Shown: piece after piece, positions 52,085-60,977 of the stretch
How positions within the stretch are numbered: position 1 is the stretch's first letter
Layout: each line of letters starts with the position of its first letter
Origin: Breznakiella homolactica
GTDB lineage: Bacteria; Spirochaetota; Spirochaetia; Treponematales; Breznakiellaceae
NCBI RefSeq assembly: GCF_016616095.2
Contig: NZ_CP067089.2
Coordinates: 1,612,001-1,676,000, forward strand
DNA: 64,000 nt
Reading direction: 5' to 3'
Made by a program: the position numbers and the translations under genes
The notes under the pieces: generated by a model
The model's input: the letters and a program-made list of their open reading frames with translations, nothing else
Database searches by the model: none
What the model was told of the DNA's origin: nothing

Positions 52085-53695
52085 TCACACCTTGGTTAAA
52101 AGAAAATTTACCAGGGGTTCATTATCCTGTTCCGTGGCGAAAGCCAGGGCGCTCTTGCCGTCGTTGTTCACCGTGTCGGGCTTGGGGTCGCCGAATTCAA
52201 AAAGCATTTCCGACATGGTCTTGGCCATGGTCTTGTTCCGGTTCTGCGCGGCGTATATGAGGGGTGTGTTTCCTTCCTTGTCCCGGGCAGCCACATCGGC
52301 TCCGGCTTCCAGAAGGGAAATCTGAATGTCCTCCATGTAACCGCTTCCGCCCTGACACACCCACATCAGCGGGGTCTGGCCGGCGTTGTTGGGTATGTTC
52401 GGATCCGCCTTATACCGCAGCAGCTCCCTGATGAAGGTTCCCTCCAGGGTATTGCTGTTATAGCCTGTGGCCCGGTCCACCCGCCGGCAGACAGTGTTAA
52501 GCAGGGTGTTGCCCCCGTCGTCGGCTTCGCCGTTCACCGTCAGGCCTTTATCCGTCATAGCTTTCATTATGGTTTCAATGACTTTGTTTTGGAAGGTCGT
52601 ATGATTCACGCCCACACCCACGGAGAAGCAGTACATCAGGGGGATTTTTCCCTCACTGTCTTTGAGGACTGGATTCGCCCCATGATCCAGGAGCAGACCG
52701 ATGAGCCGGGTATCCAGGAGAACGCAGGCAAGGGACAGGGGTACTTTGCCCATGAGGGGAATGCTGACGTGCCGCAATTCTTCACCGTAAAATTCATTGG
52801 GATCCGCTCCCAGTTTCAGCAGGGCCTCCACGGCTTCATGGTCCCTTTTTTCGACCGCCTGCATGAGATTCATACCCTTGGCGAGCATTTCCAGCCGGGT
52901 GTTTTCATCGTTCTCCGCCCCTTCGGTGTATGTACCGGCCAGCAGAGCGGGGACCCGGATATCCCTGCATTCAAAGGCGATTTCCTTGGGAGTTGTCCCG
53001 TAATTATTTTTCTGATCAGGATCGAGCCCGGCGTCCAGGAGCAGCTGAATGGTTTTAAAATACCGCTCCACCTCCTCCCAGTCCCGGTCGTACTGTTCCT
53101 GGGCGGATTTTTGCCGGTCCGCCAGCATACGGTCATTGAATTCGTTGCCGTCGCTTTCCTTGGCCATGGCCTCGTCGTATCTCGGTTTTGTGTATTTATA
53201 GAAAGATTCCGCCGAACGGACCGCCCGGTCGCAGGCTATGTGGAGCGGGCTTTCGCCGTTTTTGCCGGGAAAGTCCATTTTTTTTCCCGCTTCCTTAATG
53301 GCTTCCAGCATTTTGTATTTACCCCGCTCGGCGGCGATATAGGTTGGCGTGACCCCGTCCACATCCTTGCGGAGAACGCTGGTACCGGCATTCAGAAGCA
53401 GCTCAGCGGCTTTCTTTTCATCCGCCCAGTAGGCGTAATCACTGGTGTTTTTATAAGCCATACGGTGGAGCGCGTTATAGTTGTATTCACTCTGGTAAGC
53501 CGCGTCCGCGCCCGCGGCCAGGAGGGCCTCGATGCCCGCGGCGTCGGCGTGTTCGGCGGCGTAAATCAGCACCGGATAGCTCAAATATTGAAAATTGGGA
53601 TCCTCCAGCTTTCCGTACAGCGCCGCAGTGCCTTCGGCGGTACTGTTCCTGTCCCGGTAGGAGCTGGAAATTTCGTTCATGATATCGTTGTCCAT
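52085..53695 (-). CDS. Ankyrin repeat protein
   Basis: A 536-residue soluble protein (ATG at 53695; the frame opens at 53731) with about ten ankyrin repeats in two arrays: an N-terminal set (AGIEALLAAGADAAYQSEYN, TPTYIAAERGKYKMLEAI) and a C-terminal set (EAVEALLKLGADPNEFYG, LSLACVLLDTRLIGLLLDHG, GQTPLMWVCQGG, GNTPLIYAAQNRNKTMA, KSALAFATEQDNEPLVNFLL), separated by a charged helical linker of ~60 residues. Ankyrin arrays bind proteins. The DUF1266 gene lies 40 bases downstream, so the two may form a complex. Confidence 0.88.
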   Translation of the reverse strand: MDNDIMNEISSSYRDRNSTAEGTAALYGKLEDPNFQYLSYPVLIYAAEHADAAGIEALLAAGADAAYQSEYNYNALHRMAYKNTSDYAYWADEKKAAELLLNAGTSVLRKDVDGVTPTYIAAERGKYKMLEAIKEAGKKMDFPGKNGESPLHIACDRAVRSAESFYKYTKPRYDEAMAKESDGNEFNDRMLADRQKSAQEQYDRDWEEVERYFKTIQLLLDAGLDPDQKNNYGTTPKEIAFECRDIRVPALLAGTYTEGAENDENTRLEMLAKGMNLMQAVEKRDHEAVEALLKLGADPNEFYGEELRHVSIPLMGKVPLSLACVLLDTRLIGLLLDHGANPVLKDSEGKIPLMYCFSVGVGVNHTTFQNKVIETIMKAMTDKGLTVNGEADDGGNTLLNTVCRRVDRATGYNSNTLEGTFIRELLRYKADPNIPNNAGQTPLMWVCQGGSGYMEDIQISLLEAGADVAARDKEGNTPLIYAAQNRNKTMAKTMSEMLFEFGDPKPDTVNNDGKSALAFATEQDNEPLVNFLLTKV

Positions 53696-53829
53696 GGTCT
53701 TTGCCCTCACTTCTATTATTGAAGGTATCACGGGAAGAGACCAAATTCAATGAAAGTTTTTTTCATCCGGTTATTTTGAAAGGAATATGATTCCGGGCCC
53801 TTCCAGGAGGGGTATTGTTCCCCGTATTC

Positions 53830-54210
53830 CTACAGCGCTGAACCGCCGGCGAAAAGCCTCTGGTTCCCCGGCTTCCGTTTCCGCCGGTTTTTCTCGCCCC
53901 AGTCGCAGAGGGCGTCTAGAATGGGGATCAGGGATTTTCCCCGGCTGGTAAGGCTGTATTCCACCTTGGGCGGAATCTGGGGATACTCCTTCCGGTGAAC
54001 CAGCCCGTCGGCTTCCAGTTCCTTGAGGGTGAGGCTGAGAGTCTTGTGGGAAACGGTCTTGAGAAAGCGCTTCATTTCATTGTACCGCACCACACCAAAG
54101 GCCGAGAGGCCGTACAGGACAGCCATCTTGTATTTCCCGCTGATCAGGGACAGAGTATAGCTGAAGCCGCTCTCCTCGAGGTTTGCCTCGGAAATATATT
54201 CCGCGCCCAT
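53830..54210 (-). CDS. HxlR family transcriptional regulator
   Basis: A 126-residue HxlR winged-helix protein: LISGKYKMAVLYGLS, GVVRYNEMKRFLKTVSHKTLSLTLKELEADGLV (in part) and the wing KEYPQIPPKVEYSLTSRG. It has an N-terminal extension (MGAEYISEANLEESG) and a short basic tail; a Cys (DALCDWG) is present near the C-terminus. It is divergent from the flavodoxin-like reductase gene with a shared 148-base region that carries an AGTAC-N15-GTACT operator. It likely represses both genes under electrophile or redox stress, as HxlR members do. Confidence 0.92.
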   Translation of the reverse strand: MGAEYISEANLEESGFSYTLSLISGKYKMAVLYGLSAFGVVRYNEMKRFLKTVSHKTLSLTLKELEADGLVHRKEYPQIPPKVEYSLTSRGKSLIPILDALCDWGEKNRRKRKPGNQRLFAGGSAL

Positions 54211-54231
54211 AGTTTAACTCTCCTTTTGGTT

Positions 54232-54256
54232 AGTACCGCACCAAAATGTGCGTACT
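54232..54256. promoter_or_regulatory. Candidate HxlR operator
   Basis: AGTAC (54232-54236) and GTACT (54252-54256) are inverted repeats 15 bases apart, in the divergent region 22 bases upstream of the HxlR ATG. Spaced GTAC half-sites are the usual HxlR target. Confidence 0.55.
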
Positions 54257-54358
54257 TGCGATTCATCCCATGTATGGTAAAATTATCCCATAGGCAGCCG
54301 GCTATGTCCAGAAAAAACACCGGATGCCTGCGGCTAAGAATAGAACAAAGGAGAACCC

Positions 54359-54907
54359 ATGAGCAGGAAAATCATCGTACTCAACGGAAGCCCGCGGCCC
54401 AAAGGCAACACCGCTGCCCTCATCGAGGCTTTTACGAAAGGAGCGGAGGAAGCGGGTCATACCGTGACGGCCTTCTTCCTGGATAAGATGAACATCGGCG
54501 GCTGCAAAGGCTGCTACGGCGGAGGCAAGGATCCGGAAAGTCCCTGTGTGCAGAAGGACGGCATGGATACGATCTACCCGGTTTTGCGGGAAGCGGATAT
54601 CGTGGTCTTGGCCTCACCGCTGTATTACTGGACCATCAGCGGACAGCTCAAAACCGCCATTGACCGGATTTTCGCCGTAGCTGAAAGCTACCCCGAATAC
54701 CATATCCCGGCAAAAGACTGTGTTTTGCTTATGGCCGCGGAAAGCGACGAATACGAAGAAGCTCTCCATTATTACCGGGGCCTCATGAAACATCTTGGAT
54801 GGAATTCCGCCGGCGAGGTCCTGGCGCAGGGGGTCGTTTCTGTGGGAGATATCACCGGCAAACCGGTCCTTGAAGACGCCCGGAAACTAGGGGCATCGAT
54901 CCGTTAG
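54359..54907 (+). CDS. NADPH-dependent FMN reductase / iron-sulfur flavoprotein-like
   Basis: The 182-residue flavodoxin-fold protein begins IIVLNGSPRPKGNTAALIEAF, the FMN-phosphate loop, and has a cysteine cluster GGCKGCYGGG (residues ~43-52) with a third Cys (PCVQ), as in iron-sulfur flavoproteins and ArsH/WrbA-type reductases. LASPLYYWTISGQLKTAIDR (in part) contacts the flavin ring. It would reduce quinones, metals or disulfides with NAD(P)H. AAAGGAG precedes the ATG. Divergent from hxlR and probably regulated by it. Confidence 0.9.
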   Translation: MSRKIIVLNGSPRPKGNTAALIEAFTKGAEEAGHTVTAFFLDKMNIGGCKGCYGGGKDPESPCVQKDGMDTIYPVLREADIVVLASPLYYWTISGQLKTAIDRIFAVAESYPEYHIPAKDCVLLMAAESDEYEEALHYYRGLMKHLGWNSAGEVLAQGVVSVGDITGKPVLEDARKLGASIR

Positions 54908-54945
54908 AAGCCTGTAATGATCCGCCGCCGGGTTCCGCCGGCGGA

Positions 54946-55317
54946 TCATAACCGGAGGGTTTTCGCGTCTTCGCTCATCCAGACCGGCTTCCGTCCCAGA
55001 GGACGGGGCATGCGCTTCGCCTGCGCCAGAAGCGCCGGGAGAATTTCCTCAAACACGGTTTTGCGGAAGTACTTCTCAAAAAGGTACCCCTTATCCCCTT
55101 CGCTCAAAGCGATCCGGCCCAGGCGTTCCCCCGGGAACAGCCGGTACAGCGGACTGGTACCGCTGATTCCCAGAACCAGAGTCAGGAGCACATCCCCTTC
55201 ATCGCTGCAGGCGGTTATTTCCGCCTCCAGGTCCTCCTCGTAGAAACAGGTCTCCAGATACACTTCGTCCCGCAAAGCATTCAGCATGATCTGCCGTTTT
55301 GCCGTGGTAGTCATCAT
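54946..55317 (-). CDS. Hypothetical protein, partner of a BrnA-like antitoxin gene
   Basis: A 123-residue soluble, basic protein with no recognised domain; an all-helical central part (FEKYFRKTVFEEILPALLAQAKRM) is preceded by beta strands (LTLVLGISG). It starts 27 bases downstream of the BrnA-like gene and has a weak ribosome site. The pair could be a toxin-antitoxin module, but the sequence shows none of the known BrnT or RelE/HigB signatures, so this is speculative. Confidence 0.5.
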   Translation of the reverse strand: MMTTTAKRQIMLNALRDEVYLETCFYEEDLEAEITACSDEGDVLLTLVLGISGTSPLYRLFPGERLGRIALSEGDKGYLFEKYFRKTVFEEILPALLAQAKRMPRPLGRKPVWMSEDAKTLRL

Positions 55318-55344
55318 TTTTCACCGTCCAGGATAATGCCGGTT

Positions 55345-55566
55345 CTATTTTTCCCTGTCCAGGGCCTGGGTAATCCATTCCGGCTTCCGCAGGGCCGTGT
55401 ATTCCAGGAGAGCCGCCATAATGCCGGTATACCCCCGGCCGAGACTCTTCCAGACTTCCAGAGCATCCGGGGAAACCCGGACCGAAACCACGTTTTTTTC
55501 CTGCCGCCGGGCGAGCTCCCGGATCCTGGCCAGTTCTTTTTTATAGCTATCGGCGCTGTCCGGCAT
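55345..55566 (-). CDS. BrnA-like ribbon-helix-helix antitoxin
   Basis: A 73-residue protein with an N-terminal basic helix (SYKKELARIRELARR) and the BrnA_antitoxin core VSVRVSPDALEVWKSLGRGY (the terminal RHH fold). The usual toxin BrnT (a RelE-like RNase upstream in the operon) is missing here; the following gene is unrelated. GGGAGGG lies five bases before the ATG. It may repress its own promoter or be an orphan antitoxin against a distant toxin. Confidence 0.6.
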   Translation of the reverse strand: MPDSADSYKKELARIRELARRQEKNVVSVRVSPDALEVWKSLGRGYTGIMAALLEYTALRKPEWITQALDREK

Positions 55567-55648
55567 ATCAGCCCTCCCGGTTCGGTTAAATCCGCAGCAA
55601 TAGAATCGGATAATGTAGTTATTTTTTACTACATATTGTAATTATATT

Positions 55649-56104
55649 TTACTTCAATTTTTTTATCAATCCCGGCGGCACGGGCTGTAAAGAAAGTTCT
55701 TTTTTCATGTCCGCGAGGCTTACCTTGGAGAGGGATTTCCTCAAAGCCGCGATTCCCTCCTCCAGGTGTGACAGGAGCAGTCCGCGGATATTGCTGCCAA
55801 CGGGACAGCGGGCGGAAGTATTAGGATGAATTTTAAACATTTCCTCTGTTTCATCGCTTTCCACCGCGGTATAAATATCCCAGAGTGAAATTTCTTTTGC
55901 CGGCCGTGCCAGAGAAGTTCCGCCCATCCCGGTGCGCACCGAAAGGAGCCCCGCCCTTTTGAGTTTCGGGAAAATATTCCGCACGATCACCGGGTTGCAT
56001 CCGGCGCTGGCGGCAACCATATCACTGGTGATTCTGATATCCTTAAAATAGGCCACCATAAGAAGGATATGGACGGCAATAGGAAACTGGGTACTCACCC
56101 GCAT
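55649..56104 (-). CDS. Rrf2 family transcriptional regulator (YwnA-type, no Fe-S cysteines)
   Basis: A 151-residue Rrf2 winged-helix protein: STQFPIAVHILLMVAYFKD, SDMVAASAGCNPVIVRNIFPKL and GTSLARPAKEISLWDIYTAVES (in part) are the conserved segments. Only two cysteines are present (AGCNP, ARCPV) and not the three-Cys cluster of IscR/NsrR, so it is the redox or electrophile-sensing YwnA/HypR type. It is divergent from the nitroreductase gene, with two identical TTGTAA-N9-TTACAA operators in the shared 116-base region, so it probably represses that gene. Confidence 0.9.
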   Translation of the reverse strand: MRVSTQFPIAVHILLMVAYFKDIRITSDMVAASAGCNPVIVRNIFPKLKRAGLLSVRTGMGGTSLARPAKEISLWDIYTAVESDETEEMFKIHPNTSARCPVGSNIRGLLLSHLEEGIAALRKSLSKVSLADMKKELSLQPVPPGLIKKLK

Positions 56105-56149
56105 AGGATCTCACCTTCACAATAACAATAATTTTTTGGTACAAATTGT

Positions 56150-56170
56150 TTGTAACAATTGACATTACAA
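56150..56170. promoter_or_regulatory. Rrf2 operator 1, TTGTAA-N9-TTACAA
   Basis: TTGTAA at 56150-56155 and TTACAA at 56165-56170 form an inverted repeat with a 9-base spacer. It overlaps the -35 box of the nitroreductase promoter and the presumed promoter of the Rrf2 gene. Confidence 0.75.
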
Positions 56171-56187
56171 ATGTATCATATTATCAT
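56159..56187 (+). promoter_or_regulatory. Promoter of the nitroreductase gene
   Basis: TTGACA (56159-56164) and TATCAT (56182-56187) are 17 bases apart. The two Rrf2-type operators flank it: one covers the -35, the other lies at the transcription start. Confidence 0.72.
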
Positions 56188-56207
56188 TGTAATATCAACT
56201 ATTACAA
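56187..56207. promoter_or_regulatory. Rrf2 operator 2, TTGTAA-N9-TTACAA
   Basis: TTGTAATA (56187-56194) and TATTACAA (56200-56207) are perfect 8-bp arms with a 5-base loop, the same half-sites and spacing as operator 1, centred 37 bp downstream of it. It covers the predicted start point of the nitroreductase transcript, 14 bases before its ATG. Confidence 0.75.
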
Positions 56208-56220
56208 ATAGGAGTATACA

Positions 56221-56886
56221 ATGGATCTGCAGGAAGCTATGCGAACGCGCCATTCCGTCCGGGCCTATACGGACAGAAAGATAGAGGGTGAAACCCTGGA
56301 AGAACTCCGCCGGACCGTGGAGGAATGCAACCGCGACAGCGGACTGCACATTCAGCTCTGCACCGATGAGCCCGAAGCCTTCTCGGGGATGATGGCCAGG
56401 TACGGGAAATTCCGGAACGTCCGGAATTATATCGCCCTGGTAGGAAAAAAGGATGAAACCTTTGAAGAGCGCTGCGGGTATTACGGGGAAAAACTCGTTC
56501 TTAAAGCCGCGCAGCTGGGGTTAAATACCTGCTGGGTGGCCTTGACCTTCAGCAAAGGGAAAACCGCCGCCGCCGTAGGGCCGGGAGAAAAACTGCTGAT
56601 GGTGATAACCATCGGCTACGGTGAAAACGCCGGGGTACCCCACAAGACGAAATCCCCGGAAGAACTGAGTTCCGCCAACGGAGACGCGCCGGAGTGGTTC
56701 CGCCGGGGTGTGGAAGCAGCCCAGCTGGCGCCCACAGCCATGAACCAGCAGAAGTTCCGGTTTACCCTGCGGGGTGATATCGTGGCGGCCAGTCCCGGTT
56801 CCGGTTTTTATACCAAGACGGACCTGGGGATCGCCAAGTACCACTTTGAGGCCGGGGCCGGCAGCGAAGGCTGGCGCTGGGCGTAG
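56221..56886 (+). CDS. Nitroreductase family protein (TM1586-like)
   Basis: The 221-residue FMN protein begins AMRTRHSVRAYTDRKIEGETLEEL, the FMN-binding start of nitroreductases. FRNVRNYIALVG and AAQLGLNTCWVALTF form the core, and AAQLAPTAMNQQKFRF is the C-terminal second half-site; the length and second nitroreductase-like segment resemble the TM1586-type family. It should reduce nitroaromatics or quinones with NAD(P)H. AGGAG precedes the ATG. It is divergent from the Rrf2 gene and controlled by its operators. Confidence 0.88.
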   Translation: MDLQEAMRTRHSVRAYTDRKIEGETLEELRRTVEECNRDSGLHIQLCTDEPEAFSGMMARYGKFRNVRNYIALVGKKDETFEERCGYYGEKLVLKAAQLGLNTCWVALTFSKGKTAAAVGPGEKLLMVITIGYGENAGVPHKTKSPEELSSANGDAPEWFRRGVEAAQLAPTAMNQQKFRFTLRGDIVAASPGSGFYTKTDLGIAKYHFEAGAGSEGWRWA

Positions 56887-56890
56887 ACGG

Positions 56891-57610
56891 CTAGCGTTTT
56901 ACCGGCCGGAGGGTTCCTGAGATCTTCAGGATATTCTGTTCAAGAGTCACCTGGAGGGTGCCGTCCCAGTTGAACATAGCCTGGGGATCGCCGGAATCAC
57001 TTACGATAATTCCCGTCCGGGCGCTGATTCCCGGGGTTATTTCCTTTCCGCCGGGGATACCGGGATCCCAGATTTTTTTCCAGTCCGCGGCGGCGGCTGT
57101 CCCGTCGGAGGAAAATTCCCGGGAAAGCACCTGGGGGCCCGCTCCCTGGATATAGCCGATTGTCCGCATGGAAAAACCGCCCCGGGGAAAGCCGAGTTTT
57201 CCGTTTTTATCCGTGGTTATTTTATACGCCGTTCCCCGGTGTACGTACTGGATAGTAATGGTCCCGTCGGAAGCTTTTTCCGCGGTAAGGTTGTCGTCGG
57301 TCCGCATGGCCGGCGGGGCTACGGCGAACAGCAGCACTCCCCTGAGGCCGCCGGAAAAAACCGGCCGGCCGTACATGTCCATCAGATAGGGAGAAAAGAA
57401 AGCCGTCGACCGGGATTTTGACGCGCCGGAAACACTGTCAAAGGTATCCGCCTCCACCCCGGCGTAGCGGACCGGCCCCTGGAAGGTCAGGTAGTTCGCG
57501 GAATCGGTCCGGGCTGTGTTAAACCGGTAATCGATCTTCAGTTCCTGGGCGGCGGCAAAGCCGCCGGCAAAAATAATCAGTACAGCAATAACAGAAATTT
57601 TCCGTATCAT
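56891..57610 (-). CDS. Secreted beta-rich hypothetical protein
   Basis: A 239-residue protein with a signal peptide (VIAVLIIFAGGFAAAQ), then a beta-sandwich with repeated strands (TITIQYVHRGTAYKITTD, DGTLQVTLEQNILKISG). I do not recognise the family. AAGGAG lies seven bases before the ATG, 18 bases after the stop of the chemoreceptor gene, so it is co-transcribed with that receptor. A periplasmic protein made with a chemoreceptor could be a ligand-binding partner; this is inference from position only. Confidence 0.62.
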   Translation of the reverse strand: MIRKISVIAVLIIFAGGFAAAQELKIDYRFNTARTDSANYLTFQGPVRYAGVEADTFDSVSGASKSRSTAFFSPYLMDMYGRPVFSGGLRGVLLFAVAPPAMRTDDNLTAEKASDGTITIQYVHRGTAYKITTDKNGKLGFPRGGFSMRTIGYIQGAGPQVLSREFSSDGTAAAADWKKIWDPGIPGGKEITPGISARTGIIVSDSGDPQAMFNWDGTLQVTLEQNILKISGTLRPVKR

Positions 57611-57628
57611 ATTCAGCTCCTTGGTTCA

Positions 57629-59902
57629 TCACACCTTGAATGAACCGATAGTTTTTTCCATGACCTGGATATTGTCGTGGGTTTCCCTCGCCAGACTGAG
57701 GACATTCTCCGCCGCGGCATTGACTTCCCGGGCATTGCCGCCCATACGGACAATACCTTCCTGGATGGTAGTCACAATACCGGTAAGTTCGTTCATTTCA
57801 GTATTCACCCGGTCCATATTGGCGGTGAGCTCCGCGGAGGTTTTCTGCACATCCGCGGAGGAACCGTTCATCTCCGCCAGGGAATGGAGAATCTGGTCCG
57901 AAGCGACACGCTGTTCATTCATGGCATTGTGAATTTCCAGCATGAGGTCATCGGTGATGTTTATCTGGGAAGAGACCAGCCGGAAGGCTTCCTGGGATTC
58001 CGCCGATGACCGGACCGTATCATTGATCGACTGGGTGATCTCCTTCAGTTCTTTTTTAATTGAAACCGACTGGCTTTGGGAATTCTCCGCCAGTTTTCTG
58101 ATTTCATCGGCCACCACCGAAAATCCCGCCCCGGCGCTGCCGGCGTGGGCAGCCTCGATGGCGGCGTTCATGGCCAGCAGGTTTGTCTGGGCGGCGATGG
58201 TGGCGATGATGGTATTGGCCTCGATGAGCAGCTGGGATTGTTCCAGGATATGCCGGATCTTCCCGTCCACCGCCGCCTGCTTTTCCCGCCCGGAATCGGA
58301 AACCGCCACCAGTTCGCCGAACTGGGTTTTCATCTTCTGCACCGAGTTGGTTACGGCTTCGATATTACTGATCATTTCTTCGATGGACGCCGAGGATTGG
58401 CTGATGGATTCACCCTGACTGCGGATAAGGCCGTTGAGGCTCACAATGGAATCCGCGGTATGGCCCAGGACCTCAGTGGTCCGGACCAGGGAAGATGACT
58501 GGTTTTCGGTCTGGTTCCTGATATCCTCCGCAGCGGCAATGATGCCGGCATTGGCCTTAACCGATTCTTCGGAATGGCTCTCCAGATTTTCGCCGATACC
58601 CTGGAGGGCGCCCTGGGCATCCTTGATCTTGAGGACTAATTCCCGCTGGGCCCCGATAAAGGTATTGATATCGCTGATAATCATTCCGATTTCATCGTTC
58701 CGCTCCAGGGGAATCCGGTAGGTCAGGTCCGCCTCGCCGGATGTAAGGTTTTCCGCCGCCGCCGCGGTGGCCCGGATGGGAAGCATGACAATGTTCCGGA
58801 ACATGATAACCAGAAGCACAAAAAGAAGGGTGATTCCCACAATAAGCAGGGGAATGATCACCGAGTTGAGAACCCGGGCTATTTCGTAAACCGAAGAAAC
58901 CGGAAGACCCATGGAGACAATACCGATGACGGACCCGGACAGGTCCCGCAGGGGGATATGGACAGCCAGGTACTGCTCACCCCGGGCACGGTATTCCCCG
59001 GAAAAATTCTCCCCCAATCCCAGGACCGTGTCGGCGATTTCAAGGGCCGCCGGGGAATCATCCATGGCTGTTCCGGAGGCGGCGGAAACCGCGTCAGCGG
59101 CGGAAACCCGGGGCTGCGCCGGTGTCACGGCGGAACTGACGGGAGCCGGTTCCCGGATTGCCGGAGAGATTCCGGACTGGACCTGGCTGGCGCCGGTAAA
59201 CGCGTCGGCCTGGAGGCTTCCGGCACCGGAACCGCTGATACTCCAGTAACCTGACGGGTCCGCCGGAGATGCCGGCATATCGGCGGTGCTGGCCCGGCGG
59301 GCCGATCCCTGGTACACATCGATTTCGCATTGGGTAACAGCCTTGAGATCATTGAGAAAACGCCGGGACTGGAGGCTGTATTCAAGTATGCCGTAACCCG
59401 CAAGCTCCCCTCCGATAAAAACCGGGGCGGAGGCGGCAATTTCCATGACCGAATCCAGGGAATAAATCCGGACGGAACTGTTTTGGTCATCGGTGTAGGA
59501 TACAATGGTTCTGGCGTAATCTCTGCCGATGGTGGGAGGTCCGCTGGCACCGCCGATGACATACCCATCCGGATCCACCAGAACGATGCCGTCCACATCC
59601 AGGGCTCTGAGAAGGGACGCGGTTTCCTCCCGGATTATCCCGGCATCCTCTCCCGAAAAGAGCCGCAGCACCAGGGGCGATTCGGCGAACCAGGAAATCT
59701 TGTTCCCCAGAAGGCGGAGCTGTTCCTCTACCTGTCCGTAAACGAGAAATTCCTTCTGCTCCAACTGCCGCCGGAACGACCGGGACGAGGTATAGATGGT
59801 CAGAAAGTTGATCGCCGCCACCACCACGGAAACGAAAACAAGGAAAGAAATCAGTATAGGAATCATCAGCTTTACGCCAATGGACCGTTTTGCCTTTGCC
59901 AT
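57629..59902 (-). CDS. Methyl-accepting chemotaxis protein with PAS-rich insertion in the sensor
   Basis: A 757-residue receptor: TM1 at ~13-34, a Cache-type periplasmic sensor ([22 protein letters not shown] in part; [11 protein letters not shown]), TM2 at ~350-372, HAMP, and a signalling hairpin [21 protein letters not shown]. The sensor contains a ~100-residue low-complexity insertion rich in Pro, Ala and Ser ([19 protein letters not shown]) between its second strand set and the membrane, unlike the other two receptors in the window. GAGG precedes the ATG. A secreted protein gene follows in the same operon. Confidence 0.92.
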   Translation of the reverse strand: MAKAKRSIGVKLMIPILISFLVFVSVVVAAINFLTIYTSSRSFRRQLEQKEFLVYGQVEEQLRLLGNKISWFAESPLVLRLFSGEDAGIIREETASLLRALDVDGIVLVDPDGYVIGGASGPPTIGRDYARTIVSYTDDQNSSVRIYSLDSVMEIAASAPVFIGGELAGYGILEYSLQSRRFLNDLKAVTQCEIDVYQGSARRASTADMPASPADPSGYWSISGSGAGSLQADAFTGASQVQSGISPAIREPAPVSSAVTPAQPRVSAADAVSAASGTAMDDSPAALEIADTVLGLGENFSGEYRARGEQYLAVHIPLRDLSGSVIGIVSMGLPVSSVYEIARVLNSVIIPLLIVGITLLFVLLVIMFRNIVMLPIRATAAAAENLTSGEADLTYRIPLERNDEIGMIISDINTFIGAQRELVLKIKDAQGALQGIGENLESHSEESVKANAGIIAAAEDIRNQTENQSSSLVRTTEVLGHTADSIVSLNGLIRSQGESISQSSASIEEMISNIEAVTNSVQKMKTQFGELVAVSDSGREKQAAVDGKIRHILEQSQLLIEANTIIATIAAQTNLLAMNAAIEAAHAGSAGAGFSVVADEIRKLAENSQSQSVSIKKELKEITQSINDTVRSSAESQEAFRLVSSQINITDDLMLEIHNAMNEQRVASDQILHSLAEMNGSSADVQKTSAELTANMDRVNTEMNELTGIVTTIQEGIVRMGGNAREVNAAAENVLSLARETHDNIQVMEKTIGSFKV

Positions 59903-60116
59903 AGAAATGGTACCCTCAGATTAATAATGAAATTTTCCCTACGCTACAGGTAAACCATGTTAGGTATATCTTGCTTTGTCAATATAGGACAAGTTGTACT
60001 TAGAAAAACGCCGTGCTGCGACGCTTCCCGCCGCGGTAAAAACGGCGGAAACTATGCCGCTGTTTAGCGGGAGGGTCAGCAAAGATTTGTTTACTGTAAA
60101 TGAATAAATTTTTACC

Positions 60117-60893
60117 CTATGGTAATTTTTCCGCGGTAAAGAAAAAGCGGGGAAAGCGGAAGATTACCGAACCATTTTCCTGGACGGGATACGCTTCCGC
60201 AACCCGCCGGAAGACGTCACTTTCAAAACCGGGCCGCAGATCCTCCGGAAGGGCTTCCAGATACGGACGCAGTCCCGTGCCGCGGTACCATTCCATAATG
60301 TCCTCATGGGATTGCAGAATATGGTAGTAGGTTGTTTCCCATAAAGAAACATTGCCGGAAATTCCGGAGAGCAAATCGTAATAGTCTCCGGGAAGCAGGT
60401 TATAGAACACCCGGGGATTGGTAATATGGGTTTTCCATTTTTTTGAGCCGATCATTTCTTCGATAATTATGTGAATAGGTTCTTTGTAGTTCATGGGAGT
60501 CTGGACCGCAAGAACGCCGCCCGGAGCCAGAAGCCCCATAAGCCTGGGAAGCAGTCCGCGGTGGTCCGGGATCCACTGGATGCAGGCGTTGGAGAACACC
60601 ACATCGAAACCGCCGCCGAGGGAAGCAAGATTCCCGGCGGCGTCCACGCATTCGAAACGGACCGCCGGCATTTTTTTCCGGGCGGATTGTATCATGTCAG
60701 GAGAATTATCAATGCCGATAATTTCCGCCCCGGGGAAACGCTCAGCCAGAACCGCGGTGCTGTTTCCCGGGCCGCAGCCCACATCCAGCACCTTTTTAGG
60801 GGAACCCAGGGAAATCCTGGCCGCAAGATCTATAGCGGGCTGAGTGCGTTCTCTTTGGAATTTCAAATACTGCGACGGGTCCCAAGCGGGCAT
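60117..60893 (-). CDS. tam: Trans-aconitate 2-methyltransferase
   Basis: The 258-residue enzyme begins with the Tam-typical MPAWDPSQYLKFQRERTQPAIDL (in part). Motif I is VLDVGCGPGN, then EIIGIDNSPDMI and FECVDAAGN; ACIQWIPDH and QTPMNY are conserved in Tam. It methylates trans-aconitate formed spontaneously from cis-aconitate, using SAM, in the cytoplasm, so removing a TCA-cycle inhibitor. AAGGAG lies before the ATG. It is 84 bases downstream of the HEAT-like gene, on the same strand; the intergenic stretch to the MCP (59903-60116) holds only short GC-rich hairpins. Confidence 0.9.
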   Translation of the reverse strand: MPAWDPSQYLKFQRERTQPAIDLAARISLGSPKKVLDVGCGPGNSTAVLAERFPGAEIIGIDNSPDMIQSARKKMPAVRFECVDAAGNLASLGGGFDVVFSNACIQWIPDHRGLLPRLMGLLAPGGVLAVQTPMNYKEPIHIIIEEMIGSKKWKTHITNPRVFYNLLPGDYYDLLSGISGNVSLWETTYYHILQSHEDIMEWYRGTGLRPYLEALPEDLRPGFESDVFRRVAEAYPVQENGSVIFRFPRFFFTAEKLP

Positions 60894-60977
60894 GGTCTTT
60901 TCTCCTTGCTTGGCGTTTTATTCTTCTGCCGCCGGAACCAGATATAGTGATTCCGGCAAAATCCTCCGGCCCCGGAC

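Noticed and set aside
52589..53722. 377-codon plus-strand open frame antisense to the ankyrin gene
   Set aside because: Low-complexity His/Phe/Gly-rich translation typical of an antisense shadow of high-GC coding DNA.
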